This document shows positions 23,601-35,817 of a stretch of DNA of 64,000 nucleotides, piece by piece. A model generated the notes under the pieces. The model made no database searches, was not told the origin of the DNA, and saw only the letters and a list, made by a program, of their open reading frames with translations. Position 1 is the first letter of the stretch; each line of letters begins with the position of its first letter. The position numbers and the translations under genes were made by a program. Source of the DNA: Pocillopora verrucosa (Eukaryota; Cnidaria; Anthozoa; Scleractinia; Pocilloporidae); assembly GCF_036669915.1 (NCBI RefSeq), contig NC_089321.1, forward strand, positions 8,232,449-8,296,448, given 5' to 3'.

Positions 23601-26600
23601 CTGGCTATGTCAACATATCTTTGGTTTTGTCTTCAATTCTGCCGTAGCGCGAGTTTGTTCAAGGATATTTTATGTTTGCTAAATGGGGTTTTAAACTCAA
23701 AACATAAAGCATGCTCTTTCTTTAAACTGGTTATGAATATGCAAGTTCTCGGGGGCTGTATTGTTTTGATGAAACAAAAGGCTTCTTTTGTTTCGGCTTC
23801 ATTCAATGAAAGCCGCTACGAAATTCAAGGTTTTTTGCATAAGTTATTTCTCAAAAACGAAGCGCAAACCAGCAAAAAAAAAACCAAAACAGTGTATATC
23901 GAGTAAAACTAAGTCCACATGCCAAAATTCAACTACTTCTGAACACTTTAAAAAATGGCCGAAAAATCAAGGGGTCGTTCTTGCTCTGAGCCTTTCAATT
24001 ACTAATTAGAACTTGGGAGTTAAATGGTTGAAAGGATCTACAATATCAATTGCTATATGACTCTCTTTACCATGCATGTAATCTTCAAGAGTAATTAAGA
24101 TTTGTTAATGTTAAACTTATGTATAGTGTTGTTTTATTTTAGCCCTGCTCCTTCAACTCCACCTGCTAAGGAAGAGGAGTGGAGTGACATACCTAGTGAT
24201 GTTGTCCATCTCAAAGATGACACATTTGATGATTTTATTGCAAACAATCCATCTGTTCTTGTCATGTTTTATGCTCCTTGTAAGTATCATTTTTTTTTTA
24301 TTTCTACTTGCCTGGCCTTGTAGGAACTCGAAAGTCAAATTCTCCTACTTGTCTTTTTAGTGTTTCTTGCTATCACTTTGTGATAAATTGATTTTTGTTA
24401 AAAAAAAAAAAGCAATTCAGAGTGAAAGGGTAACATACATAAATGTTGTGTCAGGCCCACAAAGGTCTTCTCTAGGAAGACAAGATCATGGAACAACAGT
24501 TATGGACAGTTTCATGAGCAGCCTTTTATGTATTGATTCTTGGCTTTTCAGGGTGTGGTCACTGCAAAGCTATGAAGCCTGAATACACAGATGCAGCCAA
24601 AACAATGAAGGAGGAGGAGGTACTTTCAGTTTAAATATTTGACAGAGTGCAATAAATTTGATTTTGAGTGAGTAGTGTAAAACCAACTATTCTTACTGTA
24701 TATCTCTAATGATAGTTCTAAATTTCTTACTTGTGTGCTGAAGGCTGACTGGTAACAATGATTTCAGGTTCCTGGTGTGATAGCAGCAGTAGATGCAACA
24801 AAGGAAACAGCAGTTGGCAAAAGATTCAAAATTGAGGGCTATCCAACAGGTAACTGAGTTGATCAACAACCTCTTAGTGACTTTCTGAGCCAAGACTTGT
24901 TCACCCCTCTTGTTTGCAAGTGTTGATGCTGCCTTTGTGTTTCAGTGTGCTCATGCTGTCTTACCAAGATTAAAAAACCTGTTCTTATTGGAAAGTTTTG
25001 CAAATGGATCTGATACTGGCTTGGCCCGTGTCTTGCACTGGTGTTTTCCCATCTAGAGCTGGAGGTTTTGGAGAAACAATGATCATTTGCAAAGGCTTTC
25101 TTTTGAATTGGCTTCCACATATTTTTGCTTATGTAAAGTTAAAATGTGATAGTCAAACTTTCAATCCACAGGTATGAGAGTTGACCTGTCCATCCACAAA
25201 TAATGTTTTTCCTAGCAAATAGTTTCTTCCCAGGCCACCTCTTTGCTACTGTGGCAAAGGGATCCTGTTGAAATGGAAGTTTCAGTCGTACTCCCCTGAC
25301 ATTGAATGCAGCCATGATTTTCCTTTGGCTGAATGAAACTGTCAAGTGACCACCTGATTTCATTTCAAGTACTTTGTGACTAAATGTATTAGTGCGTATG
25401 TAGACCTTGTGCTGGTTGGTTTGGGTTACTTGCTCACTTACCTGCTTTCTTTTTCTCATCTGTTTTCAGTGAAATATTTCAAGTAAGTGAAAGGTTTTAC
25501 ATTTGTGTTTGGGTTGAGACTTGTAGAGTTAACTGCCTTGTTTGGTTTGGGAAAAATTGACATAAAATTTGTGAAATTTTTTTTATTATCAGAGATGGTG
25601 AATTTGCTTTTGATGTGAACGAGAGAACGGCTGACAAGATTGTGGCATTTATGAAAGAGTAAGTGCATATTGTGTGCTTAATCTTTTTATACAAAGCAAC
25701 TTGATACTGACAGAGTTTTTTTTGTTTTATCCAGTCCAAAAGAACCACCCCCACCCCCTCCCCCAGAGAAAGATTGGAGTGAAGTGGAGAGTGAGGTGGA
25801 ACACCTGACAGATGACACTTTCAAAGGATTCCTGAAGAAAAAGAAACATGTCTTGGTCATGTTTTATGCACCATGTAAGTTGAATACCAGAGAGAGTAAC
25901 AACAATTTCCTCTCATGGAACCTTGATCCAGAGGGTTTAGTGCTGAGATGTAAGGAGAGTGGTAACAAAAGGGAGAAACCCGTCCAAAACAGGGAGCTAA
26001 ATTAAATATGAGGTGGAAATAGAAATTTAAACATCTGACCCTTTGCATCATCACTTGGTTTCTGTAACACTGAGCTACAGTCTGAGCTACATCTTATATT
26101 TGATATATGATGGCTGTTTTTCTCATAATTTTATTTTTTGTATTTGTTGATGTGACACATTGCAAAAAGTTTCCTTGTATCCATTTTAGGGTGTGGTCAC
26201 TGCAAGAAAGCTAAACCAGAATTTATGGAAGCTGCTAAACATGATGCGGAAAACTCTAAGGTTAGACAACTTTATCGAGTGATTGTTTTGTAAATTCGAA
26301 GTCGTGTCTCATGTGCTTGTTAATCAACTGTCACAGAAATGTTTTTGACATTTTTGATGCTTTTCTTATAGATAGGCTCATTCTTTCTCACGATAGACTC
26401 TTTGATGGTTGAAGAATAAGTTTCAACTTCGCAAAATTCTTAAGACACTTAAGTCTCATTATTTAAACGAAGTTTAGCCGTTGTTTAACAAAACCGCGTC
26501 CTAAATAGTTCCCTACTTAGCTTAACGTGTTATCTCAACGTTTATTTTTGTGAACAGTGTCAAGAGGGCCGAAAGCTAACAATTGAAGCGCATTTATTTC

Positions 26601-29600
26601 AAGAGATCAACGTTCTTATAGAGAAAGCCTGAGGCCCACTGATTGCGTAAAAACCGTGGCTTGGGCTATACCTCGTGTAAATAAACCGGCCCTTAAGTTT
26701 TAGTCCAGTCAACAGTTCCCTTCTTTGTGTTAGTGCGAGGTCATACTTGTATTCTGGAAAACGAAACTCAATTACCGGTATCTCTGCTATGTAGAAATGA
26801 TTTGACACTCGAGAGGGCAGCTGAAATGGACCTTTGAGGAGGATTGAAAAGTGTTAGTAGTAAACGAAGATAAATACCTTTAGTAATAAGTGTGTCCTAA
26901 ATTTACTTGAATCACCAAAACTTCGTGGCTCTTTTGTTAGGTTGCATACGCTGCAGTTGATTGTACAGTGCACAGATCTGTGTGTAACCAGTTTGACGTG
27001 CAGGGGTATGTACTTCTTCGTTTTTCCTGCTTATGTATGTGAACGAGGTGATAAAAGTTTTGAAATTCCAACGCTGAAAATATCAGGAAACGAAACAGAA
27101 TGCGCCAAGATTCGCACTTCTATTCCTTCGATTAGATAGGGCTTCAGTGGCTCGTAACTTTATCAGAACTTTCGAGAAACGGGCCCCGGAAATGTATTGA
27201 TAATTGTAAAAGTGAAGATAGGTTATCAAAAAACCGCGGCAAAACGTATCCACATGCGTCAATTTCGGGCATAATGACGTAATGACCGGAAGCTCAATTT
27301 TTTACTCTTGCCCAGTGCGTTTTACCGCGGTGTTGGTTATCAAATATTTTCCAGATACCCTACCTTCCGCTACTTCAACTACGGCAAGAAGGACTTCAAG
27401 TACATCGGAGGACGGGTGGCTAAGGACTTTATTCAGTTCATGGAGAATCCTCGTGAAGGTCCCCCACCCCCACCCTCTGAACCAGAGTGGAAGGATATGC
27501 CGAGTCATGTCACCCACTTAACTGACGATACTTTTGAGGAATTTGTGACGACACACCATTCGGTTCTTGTCATGTTCTATGCACCATGTAAGTATGTTTG
27601 TGTCTTGCTCGATTTCTTGGACATGAAAATCATGTAACTGGGAACTTTTTCCTTTAGTTTTTTTGCTTTACCCCGGTAAAGGGGATGTTTCAGCTGTATA
27701 TTACGAATGAACCGATTGGCACAAACCTGCCTTAACTTATACTATTTGTGGTGTAAGTCAAGATTTTTTTGCTTCATTTGAGAATGTTTTTTTTTTCTTT
27801 GTTCAGTCGAGATTCTTCTTTGAGACTAGAATTGTTCTGTATTTGAGAGTCAGACATTCTCGACCGTGATAAGGTGTTGACTCGAATTGGACATCTTATG
27901 AAGAGGAATCACTGGGAACCACTCTTGATCACTCTGGCTCTCAATGTGTTCTTGTTGAATTAGTTTAATCGGCTTCTGGTTACGCACTGTCGAACCTCTA
28001 ATGACGGCCATCTCTCCAAAACAACTCCGTAACACCCGTGTTACTTCACCAGATAGCTCTTTCTCAGGGCGGCCGATGGCTAAACAGGTAGGCTAGGTTA
28101 AGGTAGGCCAGGCTATTGAAGTTTCTTTCCTCTCGTTCGATAATTTCAGGGTGTGGTCACTGCAAAGCAATGAAGCCTGCTTACATGGAAGCCGCTGAAG
28201 AGTTGCGCAGTAAAAATGTGAGTCGCAAAATTACAGAGAAAGCTAAATGACGAGTCATTGTGGCTCATCAACACTTCTCTTCGTTGTTCAACGTTTCTTA
28301 ATACAACTAGGAATATTGTAGAGAGAGAACATGCTTTGCATCATCGGTGGGTGAGTGAAACGGCAAATTGTAGTTGACTGTCAGCGTGAAAATCAAGGAG
28401 ATGTTAACCATTTTCAATGAGAATAAGACTCCCAAGAGATATCGGAACACAGCCAATAGCACTTTTGCGATTGGAAGCTCTCCCAAAAGACCTTCAAGAA
28501 CTTGTATACGAACAGGGTTAGACATTCTGGATTTATATATCACAACGCTGATATATAGACAAGTATTTCATTTATCTTTGGATGCAATGTCCAGCCTCCT
28601 TCGCCCTCCCTACAATGTCACAAGCTGTAATATAATTTCGTTTCATGCCTCCGGGTAGAGAGGCGCTGGAGTTGTTAAAGATATTTTCAAAAATTAAAAT
28701 ACGGTTTCGATGTGGGACGGTTGCACTTGTGAATTGTGTAATCTTTGTTTTTGGGAGGTAGCATAGGGAGCAGTATACAACTATATTTATGTTACTAAGT
28801 CGTTCTTGATGACCGGCTACTACTTGCATTTATTCAGAACATTTGTCGTTCTTCTGGTAATCTTAACAGGCTCGCAGTGTTTTGGCCGCTGTAGATTGTA
28901 CCAAAGAGAAATCGTTGGCACAAAAGTATGACGTTGATGGATTTCCTACAAGTGAGCTCAAACAAATATCAATTTATATATAAAAAAAGAATTCCTTAAT
29001 TGCTCCTACACAGGATTGAAATGTACGAAAAAGATTTTTGAATGACTTACCCAATCATTTCGCTTAGCTGACGTAGGCTAAGGTAAGGAAACACACATTA
29101 TAACAATATTTAATGGATGTATTGAAATAATTGAAAGTTATTTATTAATTTTATTGATTCTCTTCTAACCTTTTAATTATTTTTTGTCTTTTTTTTTGCA
29201 TGTGACTGGAAAACTCAAAACAACAGTCAAGTACTTCAGGTGAGTCTAACTGTTTCCCTAAATATCATGATCTGGATTTTTTTTACTGTGGATGTAAAGG
29301 GAGTGCCTGCTGTCTGATTTTCCTTTGAAACGAGTCAGGACGAGGAGAGTTTGGGACGAGCAAGAATTGGCACGTCCTAATCTCTCCTCTTCCGTACCAC
29401 CTGTTGAGTTATCGTTTGGAGAAAATCTTTGATCAATGGGTTGTGTTAAAGAAGTTTGATCTCACTTACTGAGTCCACGTAGTTTCATGAATTATTTTGA
29501 CGAACTTGCAGTGATAAGTGCATTATTTTGCTTGCATTGCTACAGGAAGGGTGAGTTTGCTTCTGAATACAGGAAGGCAAGGACAAAGGAAGACTTGGTG

Positions 29601-32600
29601 GACTTCATGTTGATGTAAGTTGAAAATTCCGTATAAATTCGTTTGGTCCTGTCACGCCAACGCTTCTGGGGGAAAGAATACGTTTTGTGACACGCTAGGT
29701 CTCTTCTAAGTGGAGGAGAGAGAGGAGGGGGGGGGGGGGGGGGAAATAACGCGATGCGTGACAAGCTCTCCTCCCAGGGATGAAACATGTTGCGTTATCG
29801 GATCAAACAACGGCTAGCCTGAAATCTAGATAATTGTATACTAGATGAAAATATTTTTTGTACTATATCATGCAATGGGTAATATTTTCTCTACAGGACC
29901 ACTCAAGCTTTCTTTTATTTTTCGTGTTGTAGGTCCGAGGCCTCAGCACCTGCAGACGCCAAAACAGCCAAACCTGAAAAACCAGTTGAACCAGCTTGGA
30001 GTGATGAGGATACAGACGTGGTCCATTTAACAGCCAGCACATTTCAGGAGTTTATTAAGTCACACAGTTCAGCCCTTGTCATGTTTTATGCTCCCTGTAA
30101 GTTCTAATAAAAAGCACTTTTTGTTGTCTATTTGTTACGTTTGCGATATTTCCTTTCTTTTTTATGTCGCAATTCTTAAATCTGTCTCATTCGCTTTAAT
30201 TTATTGGTTTTTAATACCTTATTATGTGGTTTTGGCTGTTCTGTCTTTCATTTGATGTTATTGTAAGATTTTTTTTTGATTTTGTTGTTTTCTACTTATT
30301 TAGGGTGTCCACATTGCAAAAGGATAAAACCCGAGTTTTCTGAGGTGGCCAAAGAAGTCAACACCGAGAACAAGGTAATCAAATATTCTTTCATGTCCAC
30401 AAGAGTTGCGCATCTTCCTCCGAACCTAGCTCCAATGAAACGAATGAAGACTTCTTCTACTTGTGTTTCCGAAAAAAGTTTTTGCTTTACTCGGTCCCTC
30501 TTGTCAGTTGGAAACAAACACAAATTTTGCAGTAACTTTCCATGCTTTAAATCAGAATCACATTTTTATCCTTGAAAGCAAAGCCAGATTTTGGGAAAAA
30601 TCAAGAACAAAAAGAAATACGCTTGATCTCTTTATCTCTATAATTGAGTGAATCTTGGCTGTTTTTTTTTGTTTATTTTTTATTTATTTAATTTTTTTTT
30701 TTGGGGGGGGGTGTGTTTCGACGCAAATTCTCATTTTCCACGATTTTGCTTTTCAGGTCCCTGGTGCCCTGGGTGCAGTGGATTGTACTGTGGATGGTGA
30801 TCTTTGTACTGAACAGGAAGTCAAGCGTTATCCCACACGTGAGTTTTTTACTTCCCGTCATATTCCAGTAACACGTGTCTTTGAAACGGTGCCAAATGTT
30901 ATCTCCTCTTCTCACGCACTCACCAACTCACGTATATACGTTCACAGGCCTAATACTCTTTTTTAGAACGACCTTCACCCAGACAATGACGCTTGACGAT
31001 ACAGTAACTTTGAATCGCGTACGGTGGTTGAAAAGTTATCTTAATTGTTCGGTGTATGAAGTGTAACACCCAAACTGTTTTCTCGAGCAAAGAAAAAGAC
31101 GATTTTTCTGTTGAATATCTATTGCAGTTTTGAAAGTTAATTATAACAAATACTGATTTTTTGTTTTTCTTATCTCTCTCTGGAACTATGTTGGAACAGT
31201 AAAGTACTACAAGTAAGTGTATCTATTTCACAAACAACATGTTCCATGCCTAACTATGTCATGTCATGTAAAATTCAACTTGCACTGATTTCAATATTCT
31301 ATTTGTTGCTTGAACTGATGATATAAAACCTTACCTGTCTTCCATTTTCTAGTTTTGTTTTCTTTTTTAAACGAGGATGTTTTAAGATGCCATTCAAATG
31401 ATTAAGGAAGAACATAAATCATCACTGCCGGCGTGAACCCGCGAGGTTTAAATCTCGTGCTACAGAAATTGTCAACGTCGTTCCCAGTTCCCTTTCTTCA
31501 TACCCTCAGGGATCGAGGTCAATAAATTATCAGAATGTTCTACCTCATAACACAGTAACGTTAAGAAGTGTAACTGCCTAGAATAGCAAGTGATGATGTC
31601 ATAATTCTTACAGAGATGGAGAATTTGCTTACAAGTACACAAAGAAAAGGAAAGCAGAGGACATGCTAGCCTTCATGAAAGAGTACGGTATTATTTCCAT
31701 CTTGTCGCCAAAAATTATATTAAAATGATTTGTGCTTTGCATGTCATTGGCCAACCTACTTTTTCATAAATTATCAAAGTGTAGTATTAAGGACATCATG
31801 AACCTTGGATACATACGAATGTGAAATTTTTACTGACTAATTTTTCTTGGAGAATAATTATATCTGTTCAAATATTGTTTTAAATTTGCTTATCTATTTC
31901 TCAGTCCCCAGAAACCTGCACCTCCTCCTCCACCACCTGATTGGAGTAAGGAGTCTGGTAAAGTGCATTTCTTGACTAACGAGACTTGGGATTCATTCAT
32001 GGCCGAACATCCTTCTGTGCTGGTCATGTTTTTTGCTCCTTGTATGTACAAACAATTAATTTCTTATCATTTCAATTATTATTTAACCTTTTTTCTGTTG
32101 ATACAGCGGTAGATTATTAAAGTTTTAACCCAACGTGAACGGCTAGTCGTTTTGAAATATCACATGTACGAGTCACGTATAATTCACTTATCACGTGCCA
32201 TTCATGTGTCAATCTAAGGTAATGGAACGACTCTGTTAATTGGTTTACTGAAAATTATGTTGGGTTCAATGAAGGTTCATTGGTTCGAGAGGAATCAAAT
32301 GACTCACCAATTGTATCAGATTTTTACACTCGAAGGTTAGAGGTTCGATGCTTGGTGGACAACTAGGATTTTTCTTCATCTCATTCTCGTGACGGAACAA
32401 ATGACATTTTTTTTCTTAATTTAATCGTGATGTGGTCAGTTCGTTTTTCATGATGCAGCAAAAGAAAGGGGAACTAAATGAGATGCTGTTGATACGTTAG
32501 TCTCTATGTAGCAATTATTTACCGTTGTGGAGGACAACCACCATTTTACCCACACTGAGGTTAATAATTGTATTAGTAAATACCACACGAAAAACAAAAA

Positions 32601-35600
32601 AAAAAGGTTTATTTCTTTCAATATACCGAATCATGGTCAGAAATTAAACTCTCGACGCGCGATTTTGTCCCATAGGCTGCTCGGAGGTGAATAAAACTTG
32701 CTATTCACTTCCGAACCAGCCAATCAGCGCGCGCGATAAGCATTACTCACCTGTGTGGTATATACTAACAACATTTATTTATTTGTTCATTTATTTACTT
32801 TTTTTAATCCATTTTTTGATGTGTGTTTTTAGGGTGTGGTTACTGTAAAGCTATGAAGCCAAACTTCTTTAAAGCCGCTGAGATCCTTAGTGAACAACAT
32901 GTAAGTCTCTCTAAACTTGTTCTGGGAATGTTTCACAAAAATTCTTTGTTCTTTGCAGGTGTATCATCTTGCCTTGCCTTAATGTTTTCACCTCCGTTTT
33001 GCTTTTCGTGAGTTATCGATTATTATCTTATCGATTTGGTTTCCGCTGAAGTATATATGCACAGTATACTGATGTAATATCTAATTTTATTTAGCCGTCT
33101 GAAGCGTTAGCAGCTGTTGACTGCACGAAATTCAAACCTATTTGCAAGCGGACCGGTCTCAAGGGATATCCCACAGGTAAAACTCGTCTCTTCTTTCGGT
33201 ACGTCTAGTTTGACCATGTTTCACGTTAAAATACTTCTAAAAACGAACGGTATGGTATAATTTTTTGACGAAAGCTGTCATGCTTTGACAAAACTCCGAC
33301 GACTTTTAAATCGGACAAATCGTCGAAGAGGGCGTTTTGCATGTCATGGCTTTGAAACCTCTATGAGCAGAACAGCGAATCGATTCAATGACTTTAAGTG
33401 GACTTCTTAGTTGCTTTTCCATTGTATAAACTCTTTAGCTGTAAATATCATTTTTGACTGAAGACGGGGGGGGGGGACGCGCTTGTTCGACTTACAACGT
33501 TTAATGGGCCATAACTCTTATTTGGTTTAATGTTTTTTCTCTTTTCTTCAATGTCATTGACTGACCTGCAAAAGTGAAATACTACAAGTAAGTAATAATG
33601 ATTTGTCATCTTCACCTTTCTACTTCTTCATTTCAAACGGTTTGTTAATGTTCCTAAATATGTCGTCAGCTTCTCGACATGTTTATTTTTCCACATCCTA
33701 GTTTTGATGGAAATTGTAAATTCTAAGGCCAGAAGCGTGTGACAATAACTGGCAAAAATAAAAAGGCCTCGCGTCTTTTGCACATATTCAACGTAAATGG
33801 AATCTTTATCTTAACAAAAAATCCGGAAAAATTATCGAGGCGATAGCGATGTTCTGTTATTTAAGAACTGATTTTGCAATCATAGCTTCTTCAGTCATTT
33901 GCCATGTTAAAACGTTGTAGAAAAAAACACCTTTTCAGAAGGTGGATGACTGATAAGACTGGAATAGAGAAATTTATATCGAAGTACTGCCATTTTTCAT
34001 ATTCTTGTCGGAAACAATTTGTTGCGCTGAACACATGCAACTTTATCTTTTCTCGTCACAAAAGAGATTTGAAAGTTTTATTAATTTAGGTGCCAGTAGC
34101 TTATTTTCATGGCTTCTTGTCAAGCAATGAAGTGTCGTATTAAACAGTATCCTCTTTTTGGTAAATTTCTTTTTTTTTCTTTTTTCTTATTTAACGTCTT
34201 TACGTGGATACTTAGAGAGAAATTGATGCTTGTATCTTGTCGTAGTAAACAAAACTAAAGAAATGTTAGCTATAAGTTCGTTTCAAGAGATTATATTTTC
34301 TTGGTCTGTTTATAGTACCTGACTTTCTTTCATTGTTTATCATAGAAATGGCGAAATGGAAAAAGATTATGATGGTGATAGGTCGGCTGAAGATATAATT
34401 AACTTTATGAAGAGGTAACTTCAATCATTCGTTACGCAACCATTGTCGCGCATGTGCAAGAAACGGAGTGTGCGCGTACGCTCCTAGCGACGCCGCCATT
34501 GTTTTCTTGGGGTCTCTCTGTTATATGTGCCATGACAGGTTATTAACTTTGAATAGTAATTTCTTATGATTGTTCAAGCTTTCCATCAAAGCATAGCTTT
34601 GTCATCATATCAACGCAAGACACTGAATTTGAGTACCACAAGAGTTCTTTGAGAAACTTCTTGTTCATGATTTAACAGCAAATTAACGCGTTTTGTGTTA
34701 GTAGGAGAAACTGGAATATGTCCAGTTTCCCCTCTGGCGCATCATCTAATCCTTCTGTTCTCTTCAGCATGAGTGGTGTGGACATTTTACCTGAAGAAAC
34801 GAAAGGAACTGAGACAGAAAAAGAAGAATCAGATGGATTGAAGATCTTAACTTCTGCAAACTTTGAATCCTTCTTGTCCGAGACAGAACACGTGTTGGTT
34901 ATGTTCTTTGCCCCATGTAAGTCCCACGAAAAGTAAACTACTACCTCACAATCTTTATCAACTCTTGGTTTGAGTCGCAGAAATTCTCTTCAATTTTGCA
35001 GATGTTCAGGATCAATTTCTGTTGACCTAACAGTCCATTGTGAATCCTCTTACTCCTTTAGGGTGTGGCCATTGTCAGAATGCGAAACCCAAATTCCTGA
35101 AAGCTTCTGAAGCGTTTGCCGAGGAAGCTAATAAAGCTTTCACTGCAGTTGACTGCACTCAGGATAGCGGTACGTTTAACAAAAGTATTTCTTGTCTCTG
35201 AAAGAGTGAGGTTCAAAATGAAAAAATAATCATTGAGCTCGCCAAGTCTTAATTCCTCCATTCGTATTCCTTCTTAATCACTGCACACCAATCAAAAGAC
35301 ATGAATGCTTGTGAACGCGTTACAAGGGCGATTAGAATCATGAGAAGAACATAGGCTGCCTTTGGAATAGCCTATTCCAAGCGTTCATTCAGTAAAACGC
35401 AGCGAAATAGTAGAGGGCACGATAGCAAAGAAGTGAACAAGCGAGGGAGGTCTGGGTCGGGTATTATACGATCCAGACCTCCTTCGTTTTTTCACTCCTT
35501 TGCCACTATCGTGTCTTTTACTATCTTTGGATCCACGGAGATTAAATTAGGTTTGCAGCTTTAAAAGAAAAGACTGGTAACGAGTTACTGGAAATTGTCA

Positions 35601-35817
35601 CAACTTACTTTTGACATTTCCCTTAACAGATTTGTGTGATAAACAAGGCGTGAACGGGTATCCGACCATCAAGTATTACAGATATGGTGCTTTTGTTGTT
35701 GAATACGACGGCGACAGAACTGAAGAAGACTTTTTGTCCTTCATGAAGTCACCCCCCAACCCCCTCCCCCCTGATCAACCAGACAGCAACCAAGATGAAA
35801 AGCGAGACGAACTTTAA
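17654..35817 (+). CDS. PDIA5: PDIA5-like protein disulfide isomerase with seven catalytic thioredoxin domains
   Basis: 36 exons join with consistent phase to a 1,029-residue protein: 17654-17701, 17855-17984, 18460-18547, 19248-19322, 20434-20479, 20619-20711, 20828-20888, 21491-21558, 22204-22295, 22883-22951, 24143-24279, 24552-24619, 24768-24849, 25470-25482, 25593-25658, 25735-25874, 26190-26260, 26941-27005, 27355-27587, 28150-28217, 28870-28951, 29227-29239, 29546-29614, 29933-30096, 30304-30374, 30757-30838, 31200-31212, 31614-31682, 31905-32041, 32833-32900, 33095-33176, 33575-33587, 34346-34414, 34768-34916, 35062-35169, 35630-35817. A signal peptide (MAKKNFWFNSFIWLVF) and an inactive thioredoxin-like domain resembling the PDIA5 N-terminus (CKKLRV, HYKDGDF) come first. 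Active sites follow at residues 182 CGYC, 304 CGHC, 427 CGHC, 550 CGHC, 682 CPHC, 806 CGYC and 933 CGHC, each after a Trp and with a cis-Pro motif (GYPT, GFPT or RYPT). Proline-rich acidic linkers separate the domains. The C-terminus is KRDEL, an ER-retrieval signal. Human PDIA5 has three catalytic domains in 519 residues. Exon 34 could start earlier at a second in-frame acceptor. Confidence 0.93.
18827..19043 (+). mobile_element. Family A MITE copy in a PDI intron
   Basis: It starts cctcttaactcccaaaagtg and ends cttgggagtttttaagggg. The body matches 58946-59157, with worn ends. Confidence 0.65.
19978..20295 (+). mobile_element. tRNA-derived SINE, copy 1
   Basis: It has a conserved head (gtggagcttgcagagc), a tRNA-like body with an A-box-like tagtccagtggtcagtg near 20147-20163 and a B-box-like ggttctagtcc at 20191-20201, and a tail ggcttggctaaatctatata. 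The same order occurs at 62611-62915. It lies in a PDI intron on the gene's sense strand. Confidence 0.75.
20950..21445. repeat. 10-bp intronic minisatellite (CTGCTCACCC)n
   Basis: Roughly 40 tandem units of a 10-bp motif, nearly perfect at 21120-21360 and degenerate on both sides, occupy most of intron 7 (20889-21490). Because 10 is not a multiple of three, all three frames encode the same HPCSPLLTPA-like peptide; these open frames are artefacts. Confidence 0.95.
22359..22572 (-). mobile_element. Family B MITE copy in a PDI intron
   Basis: It begins ttaacctttttacccctacg and ends gatgttggggtgtaaagggt followed by taa, the inverse orientation of the copy at 55708-55919. Confidence 0.7.
23020..23345. 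repeat. Degenerate tandem repeat of a 'tgtctggttttagacactag' unit
   Basis: About a dozen imperfect units of roughly 20-25 bp containing 'gtctg(g/a)ttttag' and 'cactagtgt' lie in intron 10 (22952-24142) of the PDI gene. The rest of that intron shows no coding signal. Confidence 0.7.
29722..29743. repeat. Long G homopolymer in a PDI intron
   Basis: A run of about 18 consecutive G residues follows gagagagagga. It is likely unstable and a sequencing hazard. Confidence 0.85.
35395..35521. mobile_element. Foldback element (long inverted repeat) in the last PDI intron
   Basis: The left arm (agcgagggaggtctgggtcg) is complementary to the right arm (cgatccagacctccttcg); pairing extends through cacgatagcaaagaagtg and cctttgccactatcgtg. 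Related arm sequence occurs at 9422-9480. Confidence 0.7.

Noticed and set aside
32330..32370. tRNA-like segment containing gaggttcgatgct
   Set aside because: Only the T-arm-like part is seen; the cloverleaf could not be completed.
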